In this document: positions 1 to 12,200 of the stretch, in pieces
Numbering within the stretch: position 1 is the first letter of the stretch
How the letters are laid out: each line of letters starts with the position of its first letter
DNA from: Ixodes scapularis
Taxonomy: Eukaryota; Arthropoda; Arachnida; Ixodida; Ixodidae
Assembly (NCBI RefSeq): GCF_016920785.2
Contig: NW_024609857.1
Location: forward strand, 188,493,027-188,557,026
Length of the DNA stretch: 64,000 bases
Direction of reading: 5' to 3'
The notes under the pieces: generated by a model
Database searches by the model: none
What the model was told of the DNA's origin: nothing
What the model saw: the letters and a program-made list of their open reading frames with translations, nothing else
Translations under genes and position numbers: made by a program

Positions 1-161
1 ATTTCAGAATCCAGTATATTTGAATTTACCCGTGTTTCAGTACCTACCATCAAGTCATAAAAATGTACTAATAATATTTGTTTAATGTCTTCAACTTTGT
101 TTGCAACACTCCTGGCATTTATATTGATTAATTTGAGCTCACGAACATATTTACCCCGACG
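1..161 (-). pseudogene. LINE ORF2, start of apurinic-like endonuclease domain (truncated by window edge)
   Basis: Immediately after the TGA at 162-164, and in the same frame as ORF1, 53 codons run without a stop to the left edge. They include RELKLININARSVANKVEDI and then TETRVNSNILDSE. This matches the opening of CR1/Jockey-type endonucleases, where N-A-R-S-x-x-N-K carries the first conserved Asn and T-E-T the catalytic Glu region. The usual Trp after TET is Arg here, a further sign of decay. Whether the intact parent encoded ORF1 and ORF2 as one fused ORF cannot be settled from this copy. Confidence 0.8.
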
Positions 162-849
162 TCAGTTTTCTTGTCTCTCCAGCGGACCAGTAATCGTAGC
201 TCGGCACCTCTTTTCCATGTCCGAATCATATGTATCATTATTTACAACCAGCTTGTCGTACCGTAAAGACACTTTGTCCTCTGGTTTTCTTGATTCCTTC
301 ACAGACATCCACAATTGATTCGTTATCGTCTGCACTTTTTTAGAATAATCATCCGACACCAAGATGTTTATTCCCTCGAGCTTTCTGGCGTTCTTTATAA
401 TTTCCAGTTTTTCAGTGAAATTGCATAACCGCATAATGACCGGACGGGATCTAGCGGATCCTTTTCTTCCAAGTTTGTGGATGCGTTTCACACTTGTCAC
501 CGTAACTCTTAATGTGTCCTCAAATAAATCTTTTAAAACAGATTTGTTAAGCGACCCCACAGTTTCCCCATCATTTTTATTGATACTATACACAGTAACA
601 TCATTTCGTCTGCTGCGGTTTTTCAGATTATCAATTTTGTCTGTCGCAAACCTACCTGCTGTTTCAAATCTTGTACCTCACGATCAGCTTTAACAATGTT
701 TTTTTTTTTGCGCTTTTTAAACACCACTCCATTTTTTCCTCTATTGAATTCAACCTTCGTCCCATGTTAGAGAGGTGCGCTTTCCAGGGCATGTTTAATT
801 GAGTTAAGGTCGCGAGAGGACTTTTTTTACCTTCAAGAATAGTGGCCAA
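162..849 (-). pseudogene. LINE ORF1 protein, frameshifted
   Basis: The frame ending at 162 reads about 165 codons. It starts with a basic NRSRRNDVTVYSIN stretch, then a nucleic-acid-binding domain with KRIHKLGRK and RPVIMRLCNFTEKLEIIKNA, the pattern of L1-like ORF1 RRM/C-terminal domains (RNA chaperone of the retrotransposition particle). The frame is open upstream to about 663, beyond the internal ATG at 593. The preceding 664-849 segment continues the protein in a second frame: GRRLNSIEEKMEW looks like the usual coiled coil that trimerises ORF1p. The two pieces join only across a frameshift near the A-run, so no full-length product is expected. Confidence 0.75.
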
Positions 850-960
850 TTGTTCCTCTATACGTACTTACAAAAGTTAAAGAATGTGTGCTATGGAATT
901 TGATCCCTTCGGACCCCTGCCCCCCGCTTTAGGGGTTGCAATTTCGCAGATTCCGCGCCG
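850..960. other. Unassigned spacer between LINE and hAT-like remnant
   Basis: Short AT-balanced stretch with one C-rich patch near 915-930. It may be LINE 5' UTR. No ORF or repeat can be supported. Confidence 0.4.
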
Positions 961-1849
961 CTAAAATACATGCAAATATGTATCGAAATACAAATACAAA
1001 AATACTTCGTCAAAAATGTATTTAATTACAAATCTAATTACATTTCCAAAAAAACATTTAAGTACAAGATACAAATACAACCATATGTATTTGGCCTCCT
1101 CCAAATACTTTTCCAAATACATTCCTCAAAATTTGCGTCAGCGACTTCAGGGCACCTGCAACGGGGTTCTGGGTATCTCATTTTAATTTTGCATCGCACA
1201 CTCGGGAGCTAGTGTGCGAGGCTCTAGTAACGTACTAGAAATATAATCACAAAAAAATGTAATAAGCTTGGACTTAATCGATGAAAAAAGTACAGAGCTT
1301 GAAGAAGATTTTTTTGTCGATTACATTTTGGTATAGACCAACAAAGAACCGAGACGACCAAGACGCGCAGCACTAGCTAGAGAATTTTTTATTGCTGCAA
1401 CTCGCACCAGTTACGAAAATCTGGACGACCCGCGCATTTAGAATGTTCCAGGCAAAAGTAAGGATGGAAATCAGGCTGGAAAGCTTCACGAGTTGTCACA
1501 GGCACTTATTTAGCCAGTCTGCCTGTGAATGTCGATTTCGACACTATTCTTGCCCTGAACTAGCACCGTGATCACAAAGTCACTAAACGCTTGTGCTTTA
1601 TTGAGAGACACTGCACTCGGTGCAGAACGTAGTTTTCTTCCTGCTCCGGACACGTCTTAGGATGAGCAAATTGAGTCGTGACAATAAATTTGAGGGATGT
1701 ATTTTCGCCCACAAAATCGTATTTAATTACAATTGTATTTGAAATACCCCCGTTTTAATATTTAAATACACACGTCAAATACACTACCCAATTTGTAATT
1801 AAATACAAATGCAAAATACACAAAATATATGAAATACTGCCCATCCCTG
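961..1849. mobile_element. hAT-like DNA transposon remnant with AAATAC-rich subtermini
   Basis: The right end reads, on the minus strand from 1849, CAGGGATGGGCAGTATTT, a common form of hAT terminus (CAGNG... with TGGGCA). Inside both ends lie dense clusters of AAATAC, ATTTAATTACAA and related words (970-1130 and 1715-1835), in partly inverted arrangement. The left terminus is not recognisable, and no 8-bp target duplication (right flank gtctatat) is found at the left. The centre (1260-1560) has short open stretches broken by stops but no identifiable transposase. Probably an old nonautonomous or internally decayed copy. Confidence 0.55.
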
Positions 1850-4130
1850 GTCTATATGTAGGCCGTGGACTACTCGGCTTCAGGCAAACATCTCCGACAA
1901 CCATCCGCCGGTGTCAAAAATATAAAAAAATGAATAAAATAAAAAAAACACTGAATTATGCTACACGTTTCTTAACAAGGACTTTATAGTCAAACCCTCT
2001 CTTAGACGTTTGTTGGGCACGTAATTTTACATAAAATCAAGTACCCGGAGAGCCCAGAACTACTGAAATCACTCACCTCGGAGGGCAGTTGGATGAGATC
2101 TAGGTCAGTTAGTCGGTCACCACTAATTGTGGTAATGTCTGTGCTCTACTCAGGTGAGACGTGGACGACAATGTTTGGAACAACCCTGGCGGCCGAGATC
2201 GGTCAAATCCTAATAAGAAAGAAGGAGCAACATGCCTTCTTGCGGTTGCGACTGCTAATAACAAATATCTATAATTTTTGTTATTAGCAAAACAAAAAGG
2301 CAGCAAGATAAAAAAATGCACCAGATTACCCTAACACTGCACGGACTTTGGCTCTTCTTCGTACGCGTTTTCTCTCGTATGTAAGCACTGTCGGATTATG
2401 GTAAGCGTAAAGCTCTATAGGTAAACGTGTAAACAAATTAAAAATTATATTGGTACTCTCGCTTTGTTTTTCCGTTCATATTTTGTTCTCAGCGATAAGC
2501 ACAGTTTTTGGAATTGTAGACAACAAATCGTTGAAACGCACCGATTTTTACCAAAAATATATAAACGGCAAAAAGAAAAAGAAGTCCCGATGTTTCTCAT
2601 ACATAAAGGTTGAACAATACATAACCTACGAATAAGGAGCATCACGCTGTAAGCGCGGTATGGCACGCACGAACGCACGATATCCGAAGCTGCCTCCAGT
2701 GCTCTAGCTCATGGTTCATTCGAGCAGCTGCAAGGAAAAAGACTCACGGTTTGTATACTTCTTTTTATTTCTTTGGGCATAGTGAAGAGCCTTTTTTATA
2801 AGACGCGATTTATGGCAAATCTGGTTTAGTAACCTAGAAAACGTCAAACAGTCCAATATATTATTTGAAAGAAAGACCACCCGCAATCTGGAAGAGTCAG
2901 CTTGAGCATCGGGTAATCAATATTCGTGATTTTATTTTAGCCTAGAACTGTGTCATTCATTAGAAGTAATTTCACTACACCTACAAATAATAGTGAAAGT
3001 TTGCATTGCGCAAAAAGGTTAATATTGTAGTTTCTTTTAGTACTTCCTTGGGAAAAGTATTATTCTACTTGTTTGCTTCCCGCCATCCTAAACGTTTTAT
3101 GCAAAAAAAAAAAAAACACATCCGAAGTTAACATAAAATAAGTTATCAAGATAATTCACGTTGAAGAAAGTCATTAGAACTACAGAAAACGTTAACCCGA
3201 AGTCGGGGAAGGCATCTAATGAGTAGGCGTAGAAAGAGGTCATCAGTCCATCCCATTTGTAACGAAAGAGAAAACTAGTAAAATCCACCCCTCTCAAACA
3301 AAACATTGAAAGAAAAAAAAGAATTCGCCTCTCGTACCTGCCCTTAATATGGCGAACTCATCATAACAAAAACTCAACACGAATATTTTTGTGGAGAAGA
3401 AGCAAAATGAATGTAGCAGGACACGGATGTTTTTAGTTACCTTTATATTTCGTTAAAAAAACGAAAAGAAATTCAGTTGTCCATATTTACAACTAAGTCC
3501 CAACTATCTCAACGAAAGCTCGGAACGCTGAGAATATTTAGCAGATTAATGCGACGTAAGCCACATAGACACTAACGTTTGACGTCAGGTTTCTATCACA
3601 TAATGCGACGACGCGATCCCCCCAAAAAAAGAACAAAACAACAACACGCAAAGAAATTACAGCCGATTATTAGTATATACATAGACATATACTTAAAATA
3701 ATCGCTCGTTTTCTAAACAAACACAAACGCTCGCACACTCTGGAGAACACGAAGGGTACGCAGCTGATAAAGCGGAAAAAGAAAAGTTTAAAATTCTCGT
3801 TTATCGTTCGTCGTGAGGTTTACATGTGTTCATACTACGGTGCACAGGCCTTTTAGTTGTTTTCTTTCTAGGAGATTCCCGCGCCCGTCAGAGCCGTCAA
3901 CAACAAAACCGCGGCGACGCGATACTACAGAGTCTAGATTTCAGAGAGGGAGCAAGTGAAACCATAAGAAGCGGTTTTTTTTTTGTTTTGTTTTTTCCCT
4001 GCAACTTAATGGCGGCCGCCTTTCGCTCAAACTGATCGCCAGTGAGTATGCGTTACCTTCTCGCGTGGGAAGGAGGAAAGCTGAGAAGGAGGCTTTGGTA
4101 GACGATTTAACAAATAGGTTATTATATCGG
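1850..4130. other. No gene recognised; AT-rich unique-looking sequence
   Basis: No ORF above about 80 codons, no splice-bounded exon and no terminal repeats were recognised. There are several A- or T-runs (for example 3104-3116 and 3969-3979). GC rises after about 3800. Confidence 0.5.
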
Positions 4131-7100
4131 GTTCGACTTTGAAGTCAGTCAGCAGCTGACGCTAGCTGACTGACGCTTATTCCGGAGTGTAACCCGCAAT
4201 AAGCGAGAACGCCGTGTAACCGAGCTTTCAGTTGCACGTCAAAAGATTCCCAGGTAATCGAAATGAATCTTCAGTCCTCCGCTGGGGCGTGCCAGATGCC
4301 CGAGGTTGGTTTGGCAAGTAAGACACCCCAGATTGTATTTCCACTTGAGCTGACGCTAGAATCCGATATAGTCAATCGAATGGTGCCAAGAGTGCTTCAT
4401 CACGGCGTTCCATGCCTTCCTTCGCTATCAGTGACTAACCCAGTAACCCAATCACGCATAGTCAATGCGTCGCGATCCTGCGTTTTTTTGTTGTTGTTTT
4501 TATAAGTGATCTGTGTGGCCGGTGACAGTAAACTCGCGAATGCGAGGAGCACCGTATCGGTGCACATTTGGAGCTGCTTGAATGGGTCTATCGGGGCGTA
4601 GCGCTGGCTGAGGTCACAGTTAAAGGGAAACCGACTATGGACCCTTGCAAAGATCGCCGTTTGCGCAGTTTTGTCTTTGTCTGCTGGGCTGTGGAGACGT
4701 GTTTTGTTCACACACGCAGTAGCTCTCTTCCGCGGAATATCAAGCGGCAAGCATGCGTCCACAGCCTAACTGACTCGGCACTCTTCCTCCGAGCGATGAG
4801 AGCCGGAAAGCTCTATACGGGATAATACATTCTGCTCCGCTCATGTGTACCAAACAGCTTGAGTTCCTCGATATGCTCAACCACGAAGGGGGAGCAGAGT
4901 TGCGCAGATGTCTTCTCCGAGCCGGCACGCCGCTATTCGCCGAAATCGATTACGTGAGGCGTAGAGCGTCCATCCCTGCGTGCAGGAAAGCCACCGCTAT
5001 GGGTGCTCCGACGACGTTGCACGTGGCCGCGGCGTTTGTTCCCCCACTTCCGCCTCCCCCTTCTCCCCCATTTCCTCCTCTCCTGTTTTCCATGCACGGC
5101 GACGCGGGCAGCGCCGCTATTCGCAGAATTCAGTCACGGGACGATCAAAGCATCCAGGGTCGTGCAGAAAAGCCGGTGCTACAGCCACCCGCCGAGGATA
5201 TGCGCCACTCGAGCTGCCGTAGCTAGCTACAGGGAGTACTCACTGGTGGCTATACATGACTTGCACTAACGTCCCATTGCATACTTTTGATCCCCATGTA
5301 ATAGGAAGAGAGGGAAGCTGCTTTTGTAAGAATTTTGAGTGACGGTTTAATCCTCTATAACATTTTGGGAGGATAGCTACGTCTCTGCGAATCCGGGAGG
5401 CACAAAAGAGAATCCTGCTCAGAGGGGAGCTCCGTTTTCCCCTTTTCTCTAGTGGTCATCGGAGGGTTTGCTGAATGACATCACGTGTAAGCCATGCATA
5501 GGCTGCGTGGGCGACTGCTGGGCGCGTGATGACGGTGAGCTTTCGCGATTCTTTTGCAACGTGCATTCCGCACCATCAAGATTGCCTGTCTCAGCGGTCT
5601 AATGAAGTGGCCTCGTTCTGAGCATGCGCTCTAAACATTGCCCTCAAACTCTACAGACAGCAGGGGCTTCACAGAGGGCATACTTACAAAACCAGATCCT
5701 TTTTTTGCGGAGTGGAAACGCCGCGTCTGAGAGAGCACACGAATGACGCGGTCCATTGCTGTCAGGCTTTCGGGGTGCGCCGAGGGAACGGGGCTCTGGC
5801 GCCGACGCATCGAGATACCGAATAGACCGATCTCACAAGGAGTTGCGCGACGCCACCGCTTCCGCGGTGCATTCTGGTACCTGTAGTTCTCCCCAGTCTT
5901 CCGGCCGCATCGGCGCGCAATGTACGCCTGGCGTTTGGAAATTTTCGAGTTAGCACGAGACTTTTAGCCAGGTGTTGACTCATGGTTTTCAATCGGTGGC
6001 TTCACATGTTGTATGCCACGGAGCTATAATAACAGCACCAGGCAAAAAGGCCTCGGATATTGTCTTCCCGCAAGAAAGAAACATGGCAAAGAAAAGTCGA
6101 TAGAGCCAGACAGAGCGGCAGGAAAAATAGCGTTTCACCATTTCTTTCGCGATTTGCTTCATAATTTATATACAATTATTGCACGTCAGCTCAAATATGT
6201 AAGATTACAGGGCACGAGACATAGAGCGCACCGAAGTGTTCCGTAAGCTGGAATCACTCTGACCATTTGCTCCGTAACGGCCTATTCGTTGGTCTATCTC
6301 AAATAGGACCTCCGCACTGCTTTGCGGAGGCCGTTTTTAATACACTTCTTACTCGGTGTATTTTGGGGGTTATAACTGTTATTGCGACGACATGTTTCAA
6401 GTACAACTGTGCTTCAAAAGATCAGGACAATCACTAAAAAAGAGCAGCGATTCCTGATATGCACCACTTGATATAAAACAACTTTTTTTTCGGAAGCAGC
6501 TTTCATTTTTTTCCTCATACTAACGCGAAAAGATTACATAATCCAATTTAGAAGTGCAACACGTACTTACCGGCAAAAATGTAACAAACGAACCTCATCC
6601 ATTTTGTGGTGGTCGATTAGGCTCATGTTACTGGTCCATTCTGCACTAGCACCAGTCGAGACCGCAGAAAAAGCTACCCCCGTCGGGCGACTGTTAGCGT
6701 TCGGATCTTGCGGAAACAAAATAAAACTGAATAGAAACTGTGCACGAAAAATCTTCTCCACCCCAAGCTTTCAGGTATCTGGAATGGTTGCTTCTTTTTG
6801 ATAGATGCCAATTATTACGGCGCGTCAGGCATGGCCTTTCTGTAGATCAGTTCTTTGTGTGCAGGGTTCTCCCGCTGTTCATCTGTACTCTGTCGCACAG
6901 GCTGTCAACCGGAATGAAACAACTTTTAGAAAACTATCCCTGACCGAGAAAGTCTATTTAAGCTACTCTTAGTTGATGGCTGATTAAACGTTATGCAAAA
7001 GAGTGAGCACCATTAAGCTCAGTTTTTCTTCACATTTGATGCTGTTCCGTGGTGCTACACCGAGCCGATGGTATCTCGAATTTTCTTGTTCTTTGCTATT

Positions 7101-7422
7101 GCACTAGATGTTCACTTGTTTGCAAGGTAATTGAGACGTCCGAGGACTCGGAATACTCGAGTAGTCTTTTTGTTTTGTTTTGTTTTTTTTTCCGCGGTCG
7201 CAGTGGGATTACCCCGTGAACGGCAGTGGGCTCACGCGTTTACGAAGACGAAGAAGCAGACGACGACGAAGCAGACAACAAAGCGATTCTAAAGCGATAC
7301 GACGACTGAAACTGCTTTTCTGCACTTGGTGAGGAAAGTAAGGCATCACAAACAACACAATCTTATGAAGTAAAAATATGCAAGAGAATCAGGGTGATAC
7401 CGGGGCGTGCCAAATGATGATC
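4131..7422. other. Patchy GC-rich non-coding sequence with dispersed-repeat fragments
   Basis: The ORFs here (for example 4843-5226) are low-complexity Pro/Arg-rich readings on GC-rich DNA with no family resemblance. At 4639-4703 there is a segment similar to 9715-9778 (shared words gaccct-gcaaa and ttgtctgc-tgggctgtgga), so part of this block is a dispersed repeat. A hairpin with 10-bp arms GTCAGTCAGC / GCTGACTGAC lies at 4142-4173. At 6308-6330 a short hairpin is followed by T's. Nothing else is supported. Confidence 0.4.
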
Positions 7423-7507
7423 TACAGTCGGGAGCAAAAGTTTGCGGGGCACGGGAGCGCGTGCCGAAAGGCATCGCCGCGCCGTGCAACGACGCGCCAC
7501 CGCATTA

Positions 7508-8743
7508 AGGCTAGCCCACATGGCACGTTTTTCAGTGCGTCTAGACGCGCGTCTCGGCTTGGCGCGCGCGCTAAGCGGGACGCATGCGCCCAGTCAAACC
7601 ACACGCAGCGCTACCGCGCAGCGCTTCGCGTCTGCGTTTCCGAAGCGTCTGCCCAACGTAGCCAGACGCGCTTAAGAAACAAAAGCAAACATTAAATAGA
7701 AATCGCGCGGTAAATGATGGCTACATGCCGTAATATTTAATTTTAGTAATAGTAAGCACTCATTTTTATTACAGCAATCGCAATGAAGCTCAATTTCACT
7801 AATTTTCGTCCTTTTTAGTGCGTACGCCTCATCCACGTTTCGATACGCCATTGGCATCACCATCGCCCGCGCCAAAACATTTACAGCTGGCCGCTGGCCG
7901 CTACAGTGGTTACGTTGTTGCGGTTGTTGCCGGTAGTATTAATTTTGTACCTTTGTCTCTCGGTGTCCTTGTATTATTTACATTTGGCCTGCGAGAGTGC
8001 AGGACGCTTTTGTACTTCGCTAGGTCCTCTCTGTTCCGCTGAAGCAGCGTCAGCCTCTCCCGCGGAGCAGAGAGGATTCCCTGGACTTGTGTAAAAGGTA
8101 TGATAAACTGATATCCGTGGGGGGAAGGACGCAACTACCCATGTTTGCCCTGCTGCTAGCGTTGGCGGGGCCTAAAAGCCGTTTTTATTTAAGGCCGCGA
8201 GCGTGCAAATTTTGTAAACTCCGCGCGCGCGGGTGTGTGTGCGCGTGCGCTTTGCCTTGGAATGGCACAGGGCTGCTACCCGTTTTTATGTGTATCTTTC
8301 TGTTTTGAGTGTTTTTATTTATTTTCCTTCCCCGTATCCATTTCCCTACTTGGCGGCGGGCTAGCAGGCCCACCTGCGTAAGGGTCTCGACCTTTTTGCC
8401 TAGCCTCGCACGCTGCCGAGTGGGTATCGCAATATGTGCAAATAAAAAGTATTATTATTATTATTTTTATCGTCTTTGTCGCGAGGTCTGTGGCGAAAAC
8501 TACAGTCCTACAGTGGAGAAAATTCAAACGCTCCTTGCAACTAGTGAACACGGCGGTTCATTGGTTGTTGCCTTCTGGACGCAGCGCGAGACGCGACGCG
8601 TGGACGCAAAATATCTGGCTCCTCCAGATACGCCGGGATGCGCCAAAAAACGCTGCGTTTCGTCCCGGCGCCGGAAGTGACGTCAAAGCGCAGGCGCAGA
8701 CGCGACGCAGACGCGGAGAAAAGCGCACAATGTGGGCTAGCCT
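7508..8743. mobile_element. PIF/Harbinger-type element nested in the Tc1-like element
   Basis: Inverted termini AGGCTAGCCCACAT lie at 7508-7521 and, reversed, at 8730-8743. Similarity continues inward for about 35 bp in weaker form (Cgcgtct words). Each end is abutted by TTA (7505-7507 and 8744-8746), the 3-bp target duplication of PIF/Harbinger elements. No transposase is visible; the GC-rich flanks inside the TIRs are made of variants of GACGC and GCGTCT words. The middle contains a separate LINE 3' end. Confidence 0.75.
7820..8467 (+). mobile_element. 3' UTR and tail of a 5'-truncated retroposon
   Basis: The segment ends with a polyadenylation signal (AATAAA at 8440) followed by a (ATT)n tail to about 8467, typical of LINE/CR1-like 3' ends. 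The preceding 300 bp are GC-rich and non-coding with runs such as gtgtgtgtgcgcgtgcgc. The left limit is approximate; no coding part of the LINE remains. It sits inside the Harbinger-type element and so is younger than it. Confidence 0.55.
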
Positions 8744-8764
8744 TTAAAAAGCCACGCTTTGCGC

Positions 8765-9127
8765 AAGCGCGCCCTTCGTGCTGGCAGTCATGTCTCTTTC
8801 GCTCGTTTCTGTCCGACTCACTCCTGATAACCGTAGTCGGCGCCAGGGGCGCAAGTCGCCGTTTCGCTAGCTGTCATGCCTCGCGTCCTCTTCAGCTGGC
8901 TCAGCAGCCGCGCTGGGTGACGAAGCGCCTAATCCCCCCCCCCCCCCCCCCCCCCCGCGAGCTCCGTCACAAAGCGCGGCGGCTGAGGCGGCTAAAGCAG
9001 ACGCGCAGCATGACAGCCAGTGAAGCGCTAACTCGCGCCCCTGGCGCCGACTCTTGTTATCAGGAGTAGGTCTGAAAGAACCGAGCGAAAGAGACATGAT
9101 AGCGAGCACGAAAGGCGCGCATGCGCA
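8765..9127. repeat. Foldback element with two ~175-bp arms around a C23 run
   Basis: The left arm (about 8765-8933) and right arm (about 8957-9127) are inverted copies at roughly 80 percent identity. Shared words include CATGTCTCTTTCGCTCG, ACTCCTGATAAC, AGTCGGCGCCAGGGGCGC and CTGTCATGC. The spacer is a C23 homopolymer (8934-8956). The whole block could extrude as one long hairpin. It lies between the inner and outer right TIRs of the nested elements. Confidence 0.8.
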
Positions 9128-9225
9128 AGGCGCGGCTCCTTAGCGCGCCGGCGCGCCCTCGGAAGGCGCGGCGATGCATTTCGGCACGCGCTCCCGTGCC
9201 CCGCAAACTTTTGCTCCCGACTGTA

Positions 9226-12200
9226 CGTACGCGCAGCCGTATGTAGCCGGGAAGCCGGGAAGGGATGACTACAAGTAGCATGGCGGCGGCACCACTTCCA
9301 GAATGCGCGCGCCTGCGCAGTTCGCTTGGTGGCATCGGTCTATTCGCCGAGACACCAGAGGCGGCTGTTTCCGCTGTCTCCACGGGTTTCCATGACGACA
9401 GATGTCGGCGAATCCAGTGGCTGCGCGAGTCCAGCCATTTCAACTAAGCACAAGCCGTCAGCTCCAATCCAAATTAGATTTTCGTGGAGAGTTGATGTAT
9501 TCTCTATTCTGTTCATTCTATTTCATTCTAAGTCCTACGGCAGCCAGCCTCTACAATCCGGTGGCGCCACTCAAGCACCTCTAAAAGAGCACCGTCATGA
9601 AACTCGTCGTCTTTGAGCATTTGCGTGTCCCCGGCTAAATGAATCGCGCACAGGAAAAAGCGTAGGATCATGCGGCGCTCACTCTGCTTGATTTGGTTTG
9701 GCCGGTGGGCTATGGACCCTCGCAAAAAATCGCCTCCTGCGCGATCCCATCTTTGTCTGCTTGGGCTGTGGAAGACCTTCTGAGCATGCGCTGTTGCTAT
9801 GCTGTGCGCTGTATCAGACGCTGCGCATGCGCTCACACCTCAAGGACTCGCACATTTTCTCCCGGGTTATAAGCGATGGAAAGGTCAATAGCAAGACACA
9901 CAAAGGCGACGCGCGCCGTGACGATTCACCTTTGACCAGGCTTGAGTAGATCATATCGTTGAATGCGACCAGACACTTAAAATGACGCGGAGTACGCTAA
10001 AGTATTGGATCAACGCTTTCGGCTCCTATTCACAGCTCGTGTTGTAAATCGCGGCCCATAAACTGCACATGACTCCGATCGAGCACCCTTGCAGACACTC
10101 CCACATCTAGGGCACACTACGCGAAACAATCAACAGTCCGCAACCGATCCTCACCGGCGCTAATTACCTGTTCGTCACGAGAGCTGATCTGCTCCCCCCC
10201 GACGTCGAGCTTTAATGGGAAGACTTTGAAGTGCCGGCTTAGCGGCCGTCGCATCTGTTCTCGCGACTCCCAGCCTTCCATCTCCCTTTTTTTTTTTTTT
10301 TTTTTCCAAACGTGACGCGTGTGCGGTATCGTTTATACGAGGCGCAGGTGTCTCTGACAATAAATACTGTTTACCATCGTAAGAATAAAAATAAATAAAT
10401 AAATAAGCAACTTAAAAAGTTTGCCAAGTGCTTCCGTGACGTCATTTCTGAGCGCTCTTGAAAAGCCTTCTTTTTAATTTCGGGTAATTAAAGATCGCGA
10501 TCTTTGCGTTCGAGTGGGAGACGCTCTTGGAGAGGGTACGTGAGCTTGAAACAACTTTAGGGAGATGGCTACTGGCAAAAAGATTGAGCTATATAGGCAA
10601 CCGCGCTGTTTAAAAGCAGTCACGCGTTCCAACACACCACGTGTGGGCACCGCGCCAGTACAGAAACCAGACTTGAGCATTGTAAAGCGACCGCGGCACG
10701 CGCCTTGCCGACAACAGCGCCACCGCCGCGGTGTGACCTCGAGCCTCAAGTTGGTCTATAGGGGGCGCTCTGTTCAGTTCGTTTTCTACGGAGTCTGGTG
10801 TTTACACATCTCGAGGCCCCTGAACTGTTTTTTTAACGTCATCTTCCTCGAACAAGCACAGGGCACATAGCCTTTTTACAAGCGCACACGAGCGCTGTAT
10901 CATTGTTTGGCCGGGAAGCTCGTTTTTAACCTGTGCTTCACTGATTGAACATGAGCCCCAGCTTAACAATGAAGCAGCGTTCGGCTACATCAGCCGAGCG
11001 GTACATCAGGAACACACACACATACGGTAGTAATGTTGTTGCTGTCCCCGTGAGTTTAGTTCTCAATCTAGCCGTCATTCGCGACTCTAATTCACTATAG
11101 GTGGCGCTACACGTTTTGCGAAATGGCGGGTATACGTGAGGGTCGGAGATGCGTGCCGTTATACCAGTCGCTGAGCCTGTCTAGTGTGCTGGCTTCACTG
11201 AGCAACGTAAATTATTTGTGGTTTACGAGGAAGCTAGGGTGTTATGAACGCCGGTCACCGCCTTATCCTGTATACAAAAACGGGGTTTAGCGAAATACCT
11301 ACACCAGGAGGCACGTTTTTATTATGGGATAAACCGAAACTAAGCCATATTTTGGATTTAATTTCTCAGTATATATGTTAACTTCAGATTTTTCATAGCC
11401 CGAGATGTGTATCACAGTATAATTATTGAGCTTAAAAAGGTGTTCGCGGAAACTTTATTTTGTGAAATAGGTGTCCCATTCAGGCACTTCAAAATATTTT
11501 GGAGAGTTTAGTGCCCCTTGAACAGCTTGGTTCACCATGGAGGTAGCATACAATCGTCTGTTAGTTGAAAAAATTAGTGCTGAGATTTGTGTGTTCTTGG
11601 TGCTCTTTTATCGCTCAAATACTTGTAAAGTAAATTAATCAATAGCGGGAATTTTAATGGGTTTTTGATAATTTAGATGATTAATTGCCTTACCATTATT
11701 CCTAGCACAAGAATAACAAAATCAATCCAAATTTTAAGAAATATCGCCATAAGTGATCAGTTTATAATATGTTCACAGAACGTATAAATTAAGAAACGCT
11801 GTTTTCACTACAAAAACCCAAAGACAAAATCTGAATCATACAGCAGAAGCGTGCATGTTTTTAAAGCAACGCATGGACGCATATTGCATCCAGTGTATTA
11901 CTGCTTGTTTATCTTCGTGTCAAAGTATTTCAGATGCAAAAAAATAAAAAGAAAGTGATACCTTTTTGGAGAGATTATTATGTCTAAAATGCGTATTTTT
12001 GTGATCACGGTGTTTATTGGGGGCCTACATTGCCACAATTTGTAATAGTAATACTAGAATTAATATATTTTTATAGCTAGTTTTTCAACCTCTAATGTTA
12101 TTTGTTGTTTATGATCTAATTTAAAACGTGCGAAGAAGTATTATAATTAAAAGTGGGAAAATTATCATCACTGGTGCCAATTGAAGTATTTTTAATTAAC

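Larger units (their letters stand above)
1..849 (-). mobile_element. CR1-group non-LTR retrotransposon (LINE), 5' part, degenerate
   Basis: Read on the minus strand, this stretch gives the end of a LINE ORF1 followed immediately by the beginning of an ORF2 endonuclease that runs off the left edge of the window. The order coiled coil, RRM-like ORF1 domain, endonuclease is that of a non-LTR element. The copy is decayed: the ORF1 coiled-coil part lies in another frame, with an A-run (T-run at about 699-710 on the plus strand) as the probable frameshift site. A TGA separates ORF1 from the endonuclease frame. The 5' end of the element is not clear; similarity fades above about 850. Clade assignment (CR1/L2 group) rests on the endonuclease opening motif only. 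Confidence 0.8.
7423..9225. mobile_element. Tc1/mariner-type element with 61-bp TIRs, host of nested insertions
   Basis: The arms at 7423-7483 and 9165-9225 are inverted copies of 61 bp with a single mismatch. They begin TACAGTCGGGAGCAAAAGTT and end CGCCGCGCC. The TA at each extremity followed by CAGT fits the TA target duplication and CAGT-type terminus of Tc1/mariner elements. No transposase ORF is present. The 1.8-kb interior is filled by other insertions: a Harbinger-type element, a LINE 3' end and a GC-rich foldback. Nearly identical TIRs imply that the outer element is comparatively young or has been converted. Confidence 0.8.

Noticed and set aside
4843..5226. 127-codon ORF with Pro-rich tail
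   Set aside because: Low-complexity reading of C-rich DNA; three overlapping frames open together.
6308..6340. Hairpin followed by T's, like a rho-independent terminator
   Set aside because: The window is eukaryotic and there is no gene upstream; a short stem of about 7 bp arises by chance.
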